Assembly: GCA_964473245.1 (NCBI GenBank) | Contig: CAYYOL010000005.1 | Coordinates: 1 to 64,000 of the forward strand | Origin: CAYZJV01 sp964473245 | Lineage (GTDB): Bacteria; Spirochaetota; Spirochaetia; Sphaerochaetales; Sphaerochaetaceae | Length of the DNA stretch: 64,000 nucleotides | Direction of reading: 5' to 3' | Shown here: piece after piece, positions 8,959 through 17,395 of the stretch | How positions within the stretch are numbered: position 1 is the first letter of the stretch | Layout of the letters: every line of letters starts with the position of its first letter | Made by a program: the position numbers and the translations under genes | The notes under the pieces: generated by a model | The model's input: only the letters and a program-made list of their open reading frames with translations | Told to the model about the DNA's origin: nothing | The model's database searches: none

Positions 8959-9711
8959 CTACAGGATGTTCCATTTTTCCTTGAGGGAAGCGATGGTACC
9001 ATCGGCCTGCAATGCTGCGATATTTTCGTTCAGTAGATTGAGAAGTTCTGTATTCCCTTTCCGAACAGCCATGGCGATCTGCTCAACATCTCCTGCGACC
9101 TCGCCACTTACGTTCAGACGAGCAGCGTAGTTAGGATTGGCAAGAACGAAGTCTGCTGCGATGATGGAGTCGGAAACTGTTGCATCAACGTTGCCATTCA
9201 ACAGATCTTCGATAGCAAGACCTATCTCATCGTACGCTTTTACCGTAACACCGGAAATCTTCTCAACAGCGAAATGGCCAGTTGTTCCTATCTGTACACC
9301 TACGGTCTTCCCGCTCAGATCACTCTCATTGGCAATGGGAGCACTGTTGTTTCTGACAATGATGGACTGAGTTACTTCCAGAATGGGAGTAGTGAAATCC
9401 ATGGTTGCCTTTCGCTCTTCGAGAACGGTCACACCGGAGGCAACTGCGTCATAGGCACCATTGTGCAATCCTGCGAAAATTCCATCCCATGCTACATTAC
9501 GAACAGTCATGCTCACACCTGAGCGGTCGCTGATAGCTTTGATCAAGTCGATTTCGAAACCGACGATTTCTCCATCCTCATCGACAAACTCAAGCGGCGG
9601 CCAGGTCGCATCCGAACCGAATACATACCCGTCCTGCTCTTTCTGTCCAGCGGTGAAAACGAATGAGACACAAACCAAAAGCAATAATGCTGAAACTACC
9701 AATTTTTTCAT
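8959..9711 (-). CDS. amino-acid ABC transporter, periplasmic binding protein (family 3)
   Basis: A secreted solute-binding protein of 250 residues. The signal peptide is MKKLVVSALLLLVCVSFVFTA with likely cleavage before GQKEQ, and there is no lipobox at that point, so it is probably periplasmic and soluble. The mature part has the family 3 pattern GSDATWPPLEFVDEDG, then GFEIDLIKAISDRSG, VGVQIGTTG and the late VRKGNTELL. The start at 9711 is preceded by a run of five G. It is the first gene of the transporter operon, behind a good promoter with two arginine-box-like palindromes. Substrate specificity cannot be read from the protein itself. Confidence 0.93.
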   Translation of the reverse strand: MKKLVVSALLLLVCVSFVFTAGQKEQDGYVFGSDATWPPLEFVDEDGEIVGFEIDLIKAISDRSGVSMTVRNVAWDGIFAGLHNGAYDAVASGVTVLEERKATMDFTTPILEVTQSIIVRNNSAPIANESDLSGKTVGVQIGTTGHFAVEKISGVTVKAYDEIGLAIEDLLNGNVDATVSDSIIAADFVLANPNYAARLNVSGEVAGDVEQIAMAVRKGNTELLNLLNENIAALQADGTIASLKEKWNIL

Positions 9712-9741
9712 GGCAACCCCCAATAATTTGTAGATTGTCAG

Positions 9742-9791
9742 AATCTACATAATTATGCATGATATGTCAATGAGTTGTGCATAAATATTCA
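9742..9791 (-). promoter_or_regulatory. promoter of the amino-acid transporter with two ARG-box-like operators
   Basis: On the minus strand TTGACA (9765-9770) and TAGATT (9742-9747) are 17 bases apart. One palindrome, TACATAATTATGCA on the plus strand (9746-9759), sits on the -10 and spacer. A second, TGCATAAATATTCA (9778-9791), sits just upstream of the -35. Their centres are 32 bases apart, about three helical turns. Both are close to the perfect palindrome upstream of argG (17361-17374) and to the known ArgR/AhrC box pattern (TGAAT-AT-rich-ATTCA). This suggests repression by arginine through an ArgR-type protein encoded elsewhere. Confidence 0.6.
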
Positions 9792-9796
9792 TGATA

Positions 9797-10249
9797 TTAG
9801 AGAATTGCGGTAAAGAAGACTCCTGTGATCAATCCAACCACCATGCCTCCGATAACTTGAATGAAACTGTGTCCAAGCATGGTCTTTAGGTTTTCTGGAG
9901 TGAATTCACCATCGGCGTGTATCTGAGCAAGCAGGCGACTCCACTCGTTGATCACTTCTGCCTGCTTTCCCGCAGCCCTTCGGATACCCATGGCGTCGTG
10001 CATGGTGATAAGACTAAAGGAGAGGGCGATTGCGAACGCCAGACTGGTCAGCCCCTCGGTCATGTAGATACTCGTTGTGAGTGCTACGACCATTGCCGAA
10101 TGGCTTGATGGCATTCCTCCGGTACTTATGAACAGACCAGGACGAAATTTTCGTTCTATCGGCCAGAGCAGGAACGGTTTGAGAAACTGAGCTGAGAACG
10201 CCCCTGCCAATGCAGCAATGAGGGCCCTGTTGGAAAGAAGAATCTCCAT
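9797..10249 (-). CDS. DUF212 / divergent PAP2 family membrane protein
   Basis: A small membrane protein of 150 residues in the divergent PAP2 (DUF212, YuiD) family. The family signature is clear: TGGMPSSHSAMV at about 43-54 and HDAMGIRRAAGKQAEVIN at about 84-101. Three or four hydrophobic segments are present. The PSSH motif resembles the phosphatase motif of PAP2 enzymes, but activity for this family is not established. A TAGACT box only 6 bases before the ATG with TTGTCG 18 bases further upstream suggests a very short leader. The gene is divergent from the MFS permease. Confidence 0.88.
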   Translation of the reverse strand: MEILLSNRALIAALAGAFSAQFLKPFLLWPIERKFRPGLFISTGGMPSSHSAMVVALTTSIYMTEGLTSLAFAIALSFSLITMHDAMGIRRAAGKQAEVINEWSRLLAQIHADGEFTPENLKTMLGHSFIQVIGGMVVGLITGVFFTAIL

Positions 10250-10327
10250 ATTCTCAGTCTACTCTAAATCGACCGAGTTCGACAATATCATGAAGGACTT
10301 GCTTTTCACCTCGAATCACCTGTACAA

Positions 10328-11515
10328 ATGAGCTATATGAATCTCGAAAAATCTACTGCAATACAATCACGTGTAATCGATATCTCTTCGTTCTGGGCTC
10401 AGTTTGCCATATCGATGGTCAATCTTGCGCTCGTGTATCATATGAGAATACGCTTTGGGCTATCGGCCCAGCTCGTAGGGCTATCTGCAGCTGTCTACAC
10501 TTCGACATACTTTCTTTGCTGTATTCTGCTTGGCTCGGTTGCATCGAGACTCAGGCCACGTCACAGTGTCATGCTCTCGATGGGTGTGATGGCTCTAGCA
10601 CAAGTTGTTGTGATCGTGACGAACTCTGTCTTGGTCGCATTCATGGCACTAGTTCTCTATGGCATTGGAATGTCGTTTCTCTGGCCTCAGATCGAGGGAT
10701 GGCTTGCTCGTGGAAAAGAGGGGCGCGATTTGAACAAGGCGACAAGTTCATTCAATGTTGCCTGGAGTCTCGGTGCAGCGCTCTCTCCTCTGTTGACAGG
10801 CATATTGCTCGAACAGGCAACAGTGGCTCCATTGCTAGCTGGTATAGCCTTGTTCATCTCGGTTTATCTCATAATCGCAATTGCAACGAGACTCGTTCCC
10901 GCTATCCGGGCGGTAGAATCGGAGCATGTGACTGTGCAGCAGTCACAGGTGAAAGATGCGAGCACTCCCCTCAGGTTTCTCTCCTGGGCAGGGGTGTTGA
11001 CCGTATATGCCTCTCTTGCAGTTACCTTGACGATTTTTCCCATGCACGCAATGGACAATCTCCCGTTTTCAGAGACCGTGGTTGGAATTCTCCTTCTTAT
11101 CCGTGGTGTATCTACCGTGATAATGTTCATTGTGATGGGGAAGTCGAGTAGCTGGCATTTCAACCGATCCCTGGTGATCATCACACAATTTATGGTCGCC
11201 GCAGTCTGTCTGTTCGGAACTATGGTCGACTCCTTTGCGGGATTGGCACTGTTCTTTCTACTCTTCGGTATTCTGTTTGCCATGGCATACTCCTATAGTA
11301 TCTTCCATGGAGCATCGGGTAGTGTGAACCGGTCGTCTCGCATGCTCATACATGAAGTGTTGCTCACCATCGGTACCGTGATAGGGTCGATTGTCGGTGG
11401 GACCCTCTACCAGTATATCGACTACTCCATGGTTCTCTACGCATGTGCCGTATTGGTCTCGGTACCGGCGCTCTTTTCGCTGGTAAGGAGTTTTGCCAGA
11501 AAAGCCATTCACTAA
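10328..11515 (+). CDS. major facilitator superfamily permease
   Basis: A 395-residue membrane protein with about twelve hydrophobic spans in two halves, typical of the MFS. There is a basic loop between helices 2 and 3 (SVASRLRPRHSVM) and a second-half loop with charged residues. The central loop near residue 200 is hydrophilic (ESEHVTVQQSQVKDAS). Substrate cannot be deduced, and nothing next to it gives a clear hint. It ends 64 bases before the aconitase gene, which has its own ribosome binding site. No good ribosome binding site precedes the ATG at 10328. A second in-frame ATG three codons later is an alternative. Confidence 0.85.
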   Translation: MSYMNLEKSTAIQSRVIDISSFWAQFAISMVNLALVYHMRIRFGLSAQLVGLSAAVYTSTYFLCCILLGSVASRLRPRHSVMLSMGVMALAQVVVIVTNSVLVAFMALVLYGIGMSFLWPQIEGWLARGKEGRDLNKATSSFNVAWSLGAALSPLLTGILLEQATVAPLLAGIALFISVYLIIAIATRLVPAIRAVESEHVTVQQSQVKDASTPLRFLSWAGVLTVYASLAVTLTIFPMHAMDNLPFSETVVGILLLIRGVSTVIMFIVMGKSSSWHFNRSLVIITQFMVAAVCLFGTMVDSFAGLALFFLLFGILFAMAYSYSIFHGASGSVNRSSRMLIHEVLLTIGTVIGSIVGGTLYQYIDYSMVLYACAVLVSVPALFSLVRSFARKAIH

Positions 11516-11579
11516 CAACACAATTTTGTACTACCATAGACCATCATGGGCCCCAAGCCCGAGATAAGAGGAGACATTC

Positions 11580-13529
11580 ATGGGCGAATCATTGACGTAC
11601 AAGATATTGCGAGAACATCTGGTTGACGGAGAGCTGAAGGCAGGCAAGGGGATCGCAATCCGAATTGACCAGACACTCACGCAGGATGCCACAGGAACGA
11701 TGGCATATCTGCAATTCGAATCGATGGGACTCGATTCCGTGCAAAACGAGTTGGCAGTGAGTTATGTCGATCATAATACTATCCAAGTAGGGTTTGAAAA
11801 CGCCGATGACCACCGGTATCTCCAGTCTGTGGCAGCACGGTACAACGTGGTGTTCTCTCGACCGGGAAATGGGATATGTCATCAGGTCCACCTAGAGCGG
11901 TTCGGCATACCGGGAAAGACGTTGCTCGGTTCGGATAGCCACACTCCCACAGGAGGTGGATTGGGGATGATAGCCATAGGAGCCGGAGGGCTCGATATCG
12001 CAGTAGCGATGGCAGGGGGCGCATTCCACCTCGTAGCCCCAAAAGTGATCGAAGTTCGGCTGACAGGCGAACTCAGACCATGGGTCTCTGCAAAGGATGT
12101 AATCCTTACTGTTCTCGAACGGTATGGGGTGAAAGGAAATGTGAACTGTGTATTCGAATATACCGGTCCAGGTGTCGAGTCTCTGACTGTTCCTGAACGA
12201 GCTACGATTTGTAACATGGGCGCAGAGTGCGGAGTTACCACTTCGTTGTTCCCTTCAGATAAAACTACACAACAATTCCTTACCGCTCAAAACAGGGGAG
12301 GGGACTACAGAAGCATCGCTGCCGATCCAGACGCCACATACGACGAGCTGTTCGAGTTGGATCTCTCGACCGTGGTTCCAAAGACTGCAGCTCCTCACTC
12401 ACCAGGTAATGTCGTCGATGTACAACAGCTTGATGGGTTACAGGTGGACCAGGTCTTGATAGGCTCCTGTACCAACAGCTCATACGCTGAATTGAGACGG
12501 GTTGCCCAGATTCTCGATGGTCAGATTATCGCCCCATCTGTGAGTTTCGGTGTCGCTCCCGGATCCAGGGAGGTTATGCTTATGCTTTCAGAGGATGGAT
12601 CACTTGCAAAACTTATCGCAGCTGGTGCACGAATTTTAGAGAGTGCATGTGGATTCTGTATTGGAAACCACATGAGTCCGGGATCGGATGCGGTCTCTCT
12701 GAGAACCAATAACCGAAATTTCGAAGGAAGAAGTGGTACGAAGAGTGCTCAGGTCTATCTTGTCAGTCCAGAGACAGCTGCACTCAGCGCAATCAAGGGT
12801 GAATTCATCAATCCATTGTCGGACCATGGCATTCCCTATCCGGTTGAAAAACCGATCACATCTTTCATAGTGGACGATTCCTTGCTCATATTCCCCCCTG
12901 AGAATCGATCGGAGGTGATCATAGAGCGTGGACCGAATATCGGTGATCCTCCGAAGAGTAGTCCTCTGCTCGACTCCATTCAGGGTGTATGTACCTTGAA
13001 GGCAGGGGACAAGATCACTACCGATCATATTATGCCTGCAGGAGCGAGACTCAAATATCGGTCAAATATTCCCGCATATGCCCACTACACGTTCGAAGGG
13101 GTCGATGAGACGTTCCATGACCGAGCAATGGCTAACAAGCAGAATTCTGTTGCGAATATCGTGGTCGCTGGAGTTTCGTATGGGCAGGGTTCAAGTAGAG
13201 AGCACGCAGCAATATGTCCCATGTATCTCGGGGTGAAGGCTGTTCTCGCAAAGTCATTTGAACGCATTCATCAGGCGAATCTCTGTAATTTCGGCATTCT
13301 TCCTCTTGAGTTCGTAACAGAGTCCGACTACGAGCGGATAGAACAGGGAGATGAGCTCGAGATTGTCCATGTGGGATCGGCTTTAGAGGAGATGGTGGCT
13401 TCCGGAACGCCGATTGTTGTTCACAACAGAACACAGTCCTGTGATATCCCGACCACGGCTAGGATCACTACGAGACAGCTTGCTATGCTCAAGGCCGGTG
13501 GTCTGCTCAATTATACAAAACAGTCATAG
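11580..13529 (+). CDS. acnA: aconitate hydratase (aconitase), short ~650-residue type
   Basis: Aconitase interconverts citrate and isocitrate through a [4Fe-4S] cluster. The three cluster cysteines are visible: one in GSCTNSSY (about residue 297) and two in SACGFCIG (about 358 and 361). The N-terminal part has GSDSHTPTGGGLGMIAIGAGG. The C-terminal swivel domain has SYGQGSSREHAAICPMYLGVKAVLAKSFERIH. At 649 residues it is shorter than the 850-900-residue AcnA/AcnB enzymes and matches the compact class also found in anaerobes. Homoaconitase or isopropylmalate-type activity is less likely but cannot be fully excluded. The start follows AGAGGAG. The stop ends one base before an assembly gap, and citrate synthase lies convergent on the other side of it. 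Confidence 0.92.
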   Translation: MGESLTYKILREHLVDGELKAGKGIAIRIDQTLTQDATGTMAYLQFESMGLDSVQNELAVSYVDHNTIQVGFENADDHRYLQSVAARYNVVFSRPGNGICHQVHLERFGIPGKTLLGSDSHTPTGGGLGMIAIGAGGLDIAVAMAGGAFHLVAPKVIEVRLTGELRPWVSAKDVILTVLERYGVKGNVNCVFEYTGPGVESLTVPERATICNMGAECGVTTSLFPSDKTTQQFLTAQNRGGDYRSIAADPDATYDELFELDLSTVVPKTAAPHSPGNVVDVQQLDGLQVDQVLIGSCTNSSYAELRRVAQILDGQIIAPSVSFGVAPGSREVMLMLSEDGSLAKLIAAGARILESACGFCIGNHMSPGSDAVSLRTNNRNFEGRSGTKSAQVYLVSPETAALSAIKGEFINPLSDHGIPYPVEKPITSFIVDDSLLIFPPENRSEVIIERGPNIGDPPKSSPLLDSIQGVCTLKAGDKITTDHIMPAGARLKYRSNIPAYAHYTFEGVDETFHDRAMANKQNSVANIVVAGVSYGQGSSREHAAICPMYLGVKAVLAKSFERIHQANLCNFGILPLEFVTESDYERIEQGDELEIVHVGSALEEMVASGTPIVVHNRTQSCDIPTTARITTRQLAMLKAGGLLNYTKQS

Positions 13530-13629
13530 NNNNNNNNNNNNNNNNNNNNNNNNNNNNNNNNNNNNNNNNNNNNNNNNNNNNNNNNNNNNNNNNNNNNNNN
13601 NNNNNNNNNNNNNNNNNNNNNNNNNNNNN
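13530..13629. other. assembly gap of 100 N
   Basis: Exactly 100 undetermined bases between the stop of the aconitase gene and the truncated 3' part of citrate synthase. Citrate synthase lacks roughly 80 residues (240 bases), so the true gap is probably at least 250 bases. An extra small gene inside cannot be excluded. Confidence 0.97.
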
Positions 13630-14661
13630 CTCAAGCAGTGGATCGGGTGTTCCACTCTCGGCCATGACCTCCTGACAGAGTCTCTTCGCGATTTTGGCTC
13701 TCGGATCATATGTCTTGTATACCCGGTGTCCGAACCCCATGAGAAGGAATGGGTCGTTTTTATCCTTGTTCTTCACCTTATCGACAATGTCGTGTGCAGT
13801 CCATCCATTCGCATGTGCGTTCTCAAGCATCTCGATAACTGCCTGGTTCGCTCCACCATGCTTGAATCCCCAGAGAGCACAGATTCCAGCTGAAACCGAT
13901 GCATACAGGTTGGCTTCACTGCTTGCAATAAGTCGTACTGCAGTAGTGGAGCAGTTCTGCTCATGGTCAGCATGGAGGATCAACAACTGATTCAATGCTT
14001 TTACATGCAATGGATTGATCTGATACTCTATCACAGGCGATTTGAACATCATGTTGAGGAAATTTTCACAATAACTATATTTATAGGAGGGATTGAAGAA
14101 CTCCTCTCCCTTCATATGTCTATAGGTGAATGCTGTAATAGTTCTGATCTTAGAGACCAGTCTCGTTACTGCGAAGTCAACCTGAAGTTCAGGATCGATA
14201 TCATCCATCTCTGGATAGAATGCCGATAACGAGACGCTCATCGCGGCAAGAACAGACATCGGATGCGCATCGAAAGGGTAGCCACGGAAGAAGTTCTGCA
14301 TATCGTAATGGAGCAAGGACTCTTTGTTGAGTAGTTCTGCGTACCGTTTTCTCTCCTCGGCATTGGGAAGTTCTCCTTTGATGAGTAGGTAGGCTACTTC
14401 AACGAAGTCGCAGTTCTCGACAAGATCCTCTATATCATAGCCTCGATACCGGAGAATCCCTTGTTCACCGTTCACATAACAGATCGAACTGGTGCAGCTT
14501 CCCGTATTCACGAAACCCGGATCGTAGGTAATGTAGCCGGTCTCCTTTCTCAACGAGTGAATATCGATTGACTTCGCACCCATGTTATCTGTGATAACCG
14601 GAATCTGGACAGGATCCTTTTCCGGAAGTATCAACGTTGCAAACTCCTTATTGATCTCCAT
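13630..14661 (-). CDS. gltA: citrate synthase, C-terminus lost in gap
   Basis: Citrate synthase condenses oxaloacetate and acetyl-CoA. The visible 344 residues match the type II (long) form, including TGSCTSSICYVNGEQGILRYRGYDIEDL and the two catalytic histidine regions LHADHEQNCST and WGFKHGGANQ, followed by GFGHRVYKTYDPRA. The catalytic aspartate region and the last 80 or so residues lie in the gap. The ATG has a strong GGAGG ribosome binding site. Upstream in the same direction, 30 bases away, is the hydroxyacid dehydrogenase gene, so both may be on one message. Aconitase faces it from the other side of the gap, giving a small oxidative TCA branch. Isocitrate dehydrogenase is not in the window. 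Confidence 0.95.
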
Positions 14662-14691
14662 AGCGCCTCCTTGCGTTATATACTTTGCCCC

Positions 14692-15591
14692 TTAGGGCGA
14701 CGCACCGTTCAGTCTTTCCAAGGCAAGAACAAGAGCTTGTGTCCCAAGTTTTCCATTTCCTGCACCTTGAAGTGCGATATACAGTTGTTTCACCAAAGCT
14801 AGGCCTGGTAAAGAAAGCCCCATTTGTTCGGCCTCCTCAAGTGCTATACCCATATCCTTGATAAAGTGATCGATCATGAAACCGGGTGTGAAATCTTCTT
14901 TTAGCACACGGGGAGCCAAGTTGTCCAGAGTCCAGCAGCCGGCAGCTCCCTTACTTATCGTCTGTACGAGCTTCTCTCCATCGAGGCCGGCTCTGTGACC
15001 ATAGACTAAAGATTCACAGACACCGATCATGGTACCGGCAATTACGATCTGATTGCACATCTTTGTGTGCTGCCCAGAACCTGGTCCACCCTGGAGAGCA
15101 AAGGATTTCCCCATACGCTCAAAGAACGGTTCTATACGTGCATATGCCTGTTCAGATCCTCCTACCATTATGGACAGTGCACCGTTTCGAGCGCCTACAT
15201 CTCCTCCAGATACCGGTGCATCGAGGCTCTCACATCCGATGTTCTCGCATGCCTGCGCGATACGAAGAGCCAATGATGGCTTCGTGGTAGTCATATCTAC
15301 GAATAGTGTATTCGGTCTGGCATTGTCCAACAGGCCTGATTCGCCGAAGTAGACCTCTTCAACATCAGCAGGGTGTCCCACTATGGTGAATATGATATCT
15401 GCTTCTTCAGCAATCAGTGCCGGGCTGTCGACTGCCTCGGCTCCTTCGGAAACGAGCGGTTCTGTTTTACTTTTGGTTCTATTGTAAACAAGAGTTCGTT
15501 CTGCCAGTGGCATGATATGGTGGCACATCCAACGTCCCATGACTCCTGTCCCAATCCAACCTACAGTTGGCTTCTGTCCAGCAATACTCAT
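14692..15591 (-). CDS. NAD(P)-dependent beta-hydroxyacid dehydrogenase (3-hydroxyisobutyrate dehydrogenase family)
   Basis: An oxidoreductase of 299 residues. The Rossmann motif GWIGTGVMG is at 11-19. The substrate-binding signature DAPVSGGDVGARNGALSIMVGG begins at about 123. The catalytic lysine lies in SGQHTKMCNQ, near residue 176, with the following KDMGIALEEA. The family includes 3-hydroxyisobutyrate, tartronate-semialdehyde, 6-phosphogluconate-like and succinic-semialdehyde reductases, and the sequence does not decide among them. The ATG follows AGGAGG. It precedes citrate synthase by 30 bases and is divergent from the zinc-sensor gene with 119 bases between starts. Confidence 0.88.
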   Translation of the reverse strand: MSIAGQKPTVGWIGTGVMGRWMCHHIMPLAERTLVYNRTKSKTEPLVSEGAEAVDSPALIAEEADIIFTIVGHPADVEEVYFGESGLLDNARPNTLFVDMTTTKPSLALRIAQACENIGCESLDAPVSGGDVGARNGALSIMVGGSEQAYARIEPFFERMGKSFALQGGPGSGQHTKMCNQIVIAGTMIGVCESLVYGHRAGLDGEKLVQTISKGAAGCWTLDNLAPRVLKEDFTPGFMIDHFIKDMGIALEEAEQMGLSLPGLALVKQLYIALQGAGNGKLGTQALVLALERLNGASP

Positions 15592-15710
15592 GAAATCCTC
15601 CTGATTCTTTGGCGGTACTCAATGGTAAACCAAACTAGGATAAAAGAAAACTCTAAAACGAATATTGCCTTGTGACCTACACTATGGTACGTTTCTGTCA
15701 GGTGAAAAGC

Positions 15711-16025
15711 ATGAACGATACGGTCAGGACCATTCCGCTCGATGAAGAGATCTCAGATATTGCCGACTTTTTCAAGGTTTTCGGAGATTCTACACGGTTG
15801 AAGATCCTGTTCCTTCTTGAGCGAGGTGAACTGCCGGTGCACGCCATCGCTGAGACGCTCGGCATGCAACAGTCCACCATCAGTCAACAATTGAAACTAC
15901 TTCGGGCGTCACGTCTCGTGAGACACAGGAAGGAGGGTAGGCATATCCACTATCGTCTCAACGACGATCATATCGCCCGAATACTCTCACTGGGTGTCGA
16001 ACACTATGAAGAGACACTTGGGTAG
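15711..16025 (+). CDS. ArsR-family zinc-sensing repressor of the SmtB/CzrA type
   Basis: A winged-helix metal-responsive repressor of 104 residues. The recognition helix is QQSTISQQLKLLRASRLV, followed by the wing RHRKEGRHIHYRL. The C-terminal alpha-5 helix contains Asp85, His87, His98 and Glu101. This is exactly the D-x-H-x10-H-x2-E spacing of the zinc site of SmtB (and, with His for the last residue, CzrA). The cysteine alpha-3 site of ArsR/CadC is absent (ELPVHAI instead of ELCVCDL). The ATG at 15711 follows AGGTGA, and an earlier in-frame start has no ribosome binding site. No matching operator is seen at its own promoter. A good candidate site lies 46 kb away at the zinc/cadmium ATPase. 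Confidence 0.9.
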   Translation: MNDTVRTIPLDEEISDIADFFKVFGDSTRLKILFLLERGELPVHAIAETLGMQQSTISQQLKLLRASRLVRHRKEGRHIHYRLNDDHIARILSLGVEHYEETLG

Positions 16026-16030
16026 TCTCT

Positions 16031-17275
16031 CTAGCTCTTTTTGTCCAGTTCCTTCGCTTTGAGCCAGTAGTGGTGAGCCTGTAGCCGAATGCCATTGATA
16101 TTGATGAACCCTTTGCAGTCGACTGGTTGGTATCCACCTGACACTTCCATGCTTCCGAGCGCTTCGTTGTAGAGTGAGTAGGGGCTGTTGACTCCAGCTC
16201 CGATAAGATTACCTTTGTAGATGACGATCTTCGCTGTTCCGGTGATGAGTTCCTGACTCTTATCGAATGCAGCCGAAAGGAAATCGAATTCTGGACTGAA
16301 CCAGTACCCGTTGTAGATCAGTTCTGCATACTTCGGCATAAGCATGTCTCTGAGGTGCATGACCTCTTTGTCCATACAGATCCCCTCAAGGTCTCGATGC
16401 GCGAACCAGAGAATAGTACCCCCTGGGGTCTCGTACACACCACGGCTCTTAATCCCGACGTATCTGTTCTCGACCATATCCACTCGACCGACAGCATTGT
16501 CGTGTCCAATTTTATTCAGATAGAGAAACAACTCAAGTGGATCTGTTATCGTGGTTCCATCGTTTTCATTGGTCACACGTTTAGGAATACCATCTTCAAA
16601 ATCGATTGCGAGTACCGTTTCGGTATCTGGTGCATCTTTGGGGGATACTGTGTGAGAAAAGACTTCATCGGGGCAGCGGAGTGCAGGATCTTCGAGAATT
16701 CCTGCTTCATGGCTTATATGGAGAATATTCTCATCTTCACTGTACGGCTTTTTGGTAGAGGCCTTTACAGAGATTCCGTACTTTTCCGCATAGGCGATCA
16801 TATGGGATCTGCCTTCAAATTCTGCCAGCCATTCAGGGTCTTTCCAAGGAGCGATGATTTTGACTTCGGGCATGAGAGCGTAGTAGGCTAACTCAAACCT
16901 GACCTGGTCATTTCCTTTACCAGTAGCACCATGAGCTACATAGAGGGTTTCCTCTTTCTTTGCAATCTCAATATGACGTTTGGCGATGATCGGTCTCGCG
17001 ATGGAAGTACCAAGAAGATATTTTCCTTCATACATGGCGTTTGCTTTCAATGCACGGAAAATATAATCGGTGACCAGCTCTTCTCGTAGATCCTCGACAT
17101 AGACTTTCGATGCCCCTGTTGCATAGGCTTTCTTCTCAATAGCGGAGAAGTCTTCGTCCTGTCCTACGTTGGCAACATAGGCAATCACTTCGAAGCCTCT
17201 ATTTGCCAACCACTTGAGAATGACCGATGTATCAAGGCCACCGCTGTATGCCAGAATAACTTTGTCTTTTGCCAT
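16031..17275 (-). CDS. argG: argininosuccinate synthase
   Basis: Joins citrulline and aspartate using ATP, the penultimate step of arginine synthesis. The 414-residue product starts MAKDKVILAYSGGLDTSVILKWL, with the PP-loop AYSGGLDTS. It continues with the family motifs ATGKGNDQVRFE, APWKDPEW, YSEDENILHISHEAGILE and the late SPYSLYNEALGSM. The ATG at 17275 follows GAGGTGAT. argH is not next to it. The gene converges on the zinc-sensor gene with only 5 bases between stops. Its upstream region carries a perfect 14-base palindrome and two weaker copies, so arginine control is likely. Confidence 0.96.
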   Translation of the reverse strand: MAKDKVILAYSGGLDTSVILKWLANRGFEVIAYVANVGQDEDFSAIEKKAYATGASKVYVEDLREELVTDYIFRALKANAMYEGKYLLGTSIARPIIAKRHIEIAKKEETLYVAHGATGKGNDQVRFELAYYALMPEVKIIAPWKDPEWLAEFEGRSHMIAYAEKYGISVKASTKKPYSEDENILHISHEAGILEDPALRCPDEVFSHTVSPKDAPDTETVLAIDFEDGIPKRVTNENDGTTITDPLELFLYLNKIGHDNAVGRVDMVENRYVGIKSRGVYETPGGTILWFAHRDLEGICMDKEVMHLRDMLMPKYAELIYNGYWFSPEFDFLSAAFDKSQELITGTAKIVIYKGNLIGAGVNSPYSLYNEALGSMEVSGGYQPVDCKGFININGIRLQAHHYWLKAKELDKKS

Positions 17276-17298
17276 TGTATCACCTCGTTTGCATATAC

Positions 17299-17374
17299 GC
17301 ATAATATTTCATAAGTTACTGGGAATATTGCATAAAGATAAAAAGAAATCAAGAGTATTATGCATAATTATGCA
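17299..17374 (-). promoter_or_regulatory. argG control region with ARG-box-like palindromes
   Basis: A perfect palindrome TGCATAATTATGCA lies at 17361-17374. Weaker relatives are at 17327-17340 (TTGCATAAAGATA-like) and 17299-17314 (CGCATAATATTTCATA). A possible promoter on the minus strand is TTGATT (17347-17352) with AATATT (17324-17329), spacing 17. The palindromes therefore flank and overlap the start region. The AT-rich centre and the dyad match the general ArgR/AhrC operator shape and the two sites at the amino-acid transporter. Confidence 0.55.
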
Positions 17375-17395
17375 AAAATGGTGGAGAGGTTTTCG

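Noticed and set aside
8959..9711. Binding protein as a lipoprotein with LLLVC as lipobox
   Set aside because: The cysteine lies in the middle of the hydrophobic core and is followed by more hydrophobic residues. Cleavage after FTA fits better.
11534..11560. Terminator between the MFS gene and aconitase (GGGCCCCAAGCCC)
   Set aside because: No stable stem followed by T residues could be drawn.
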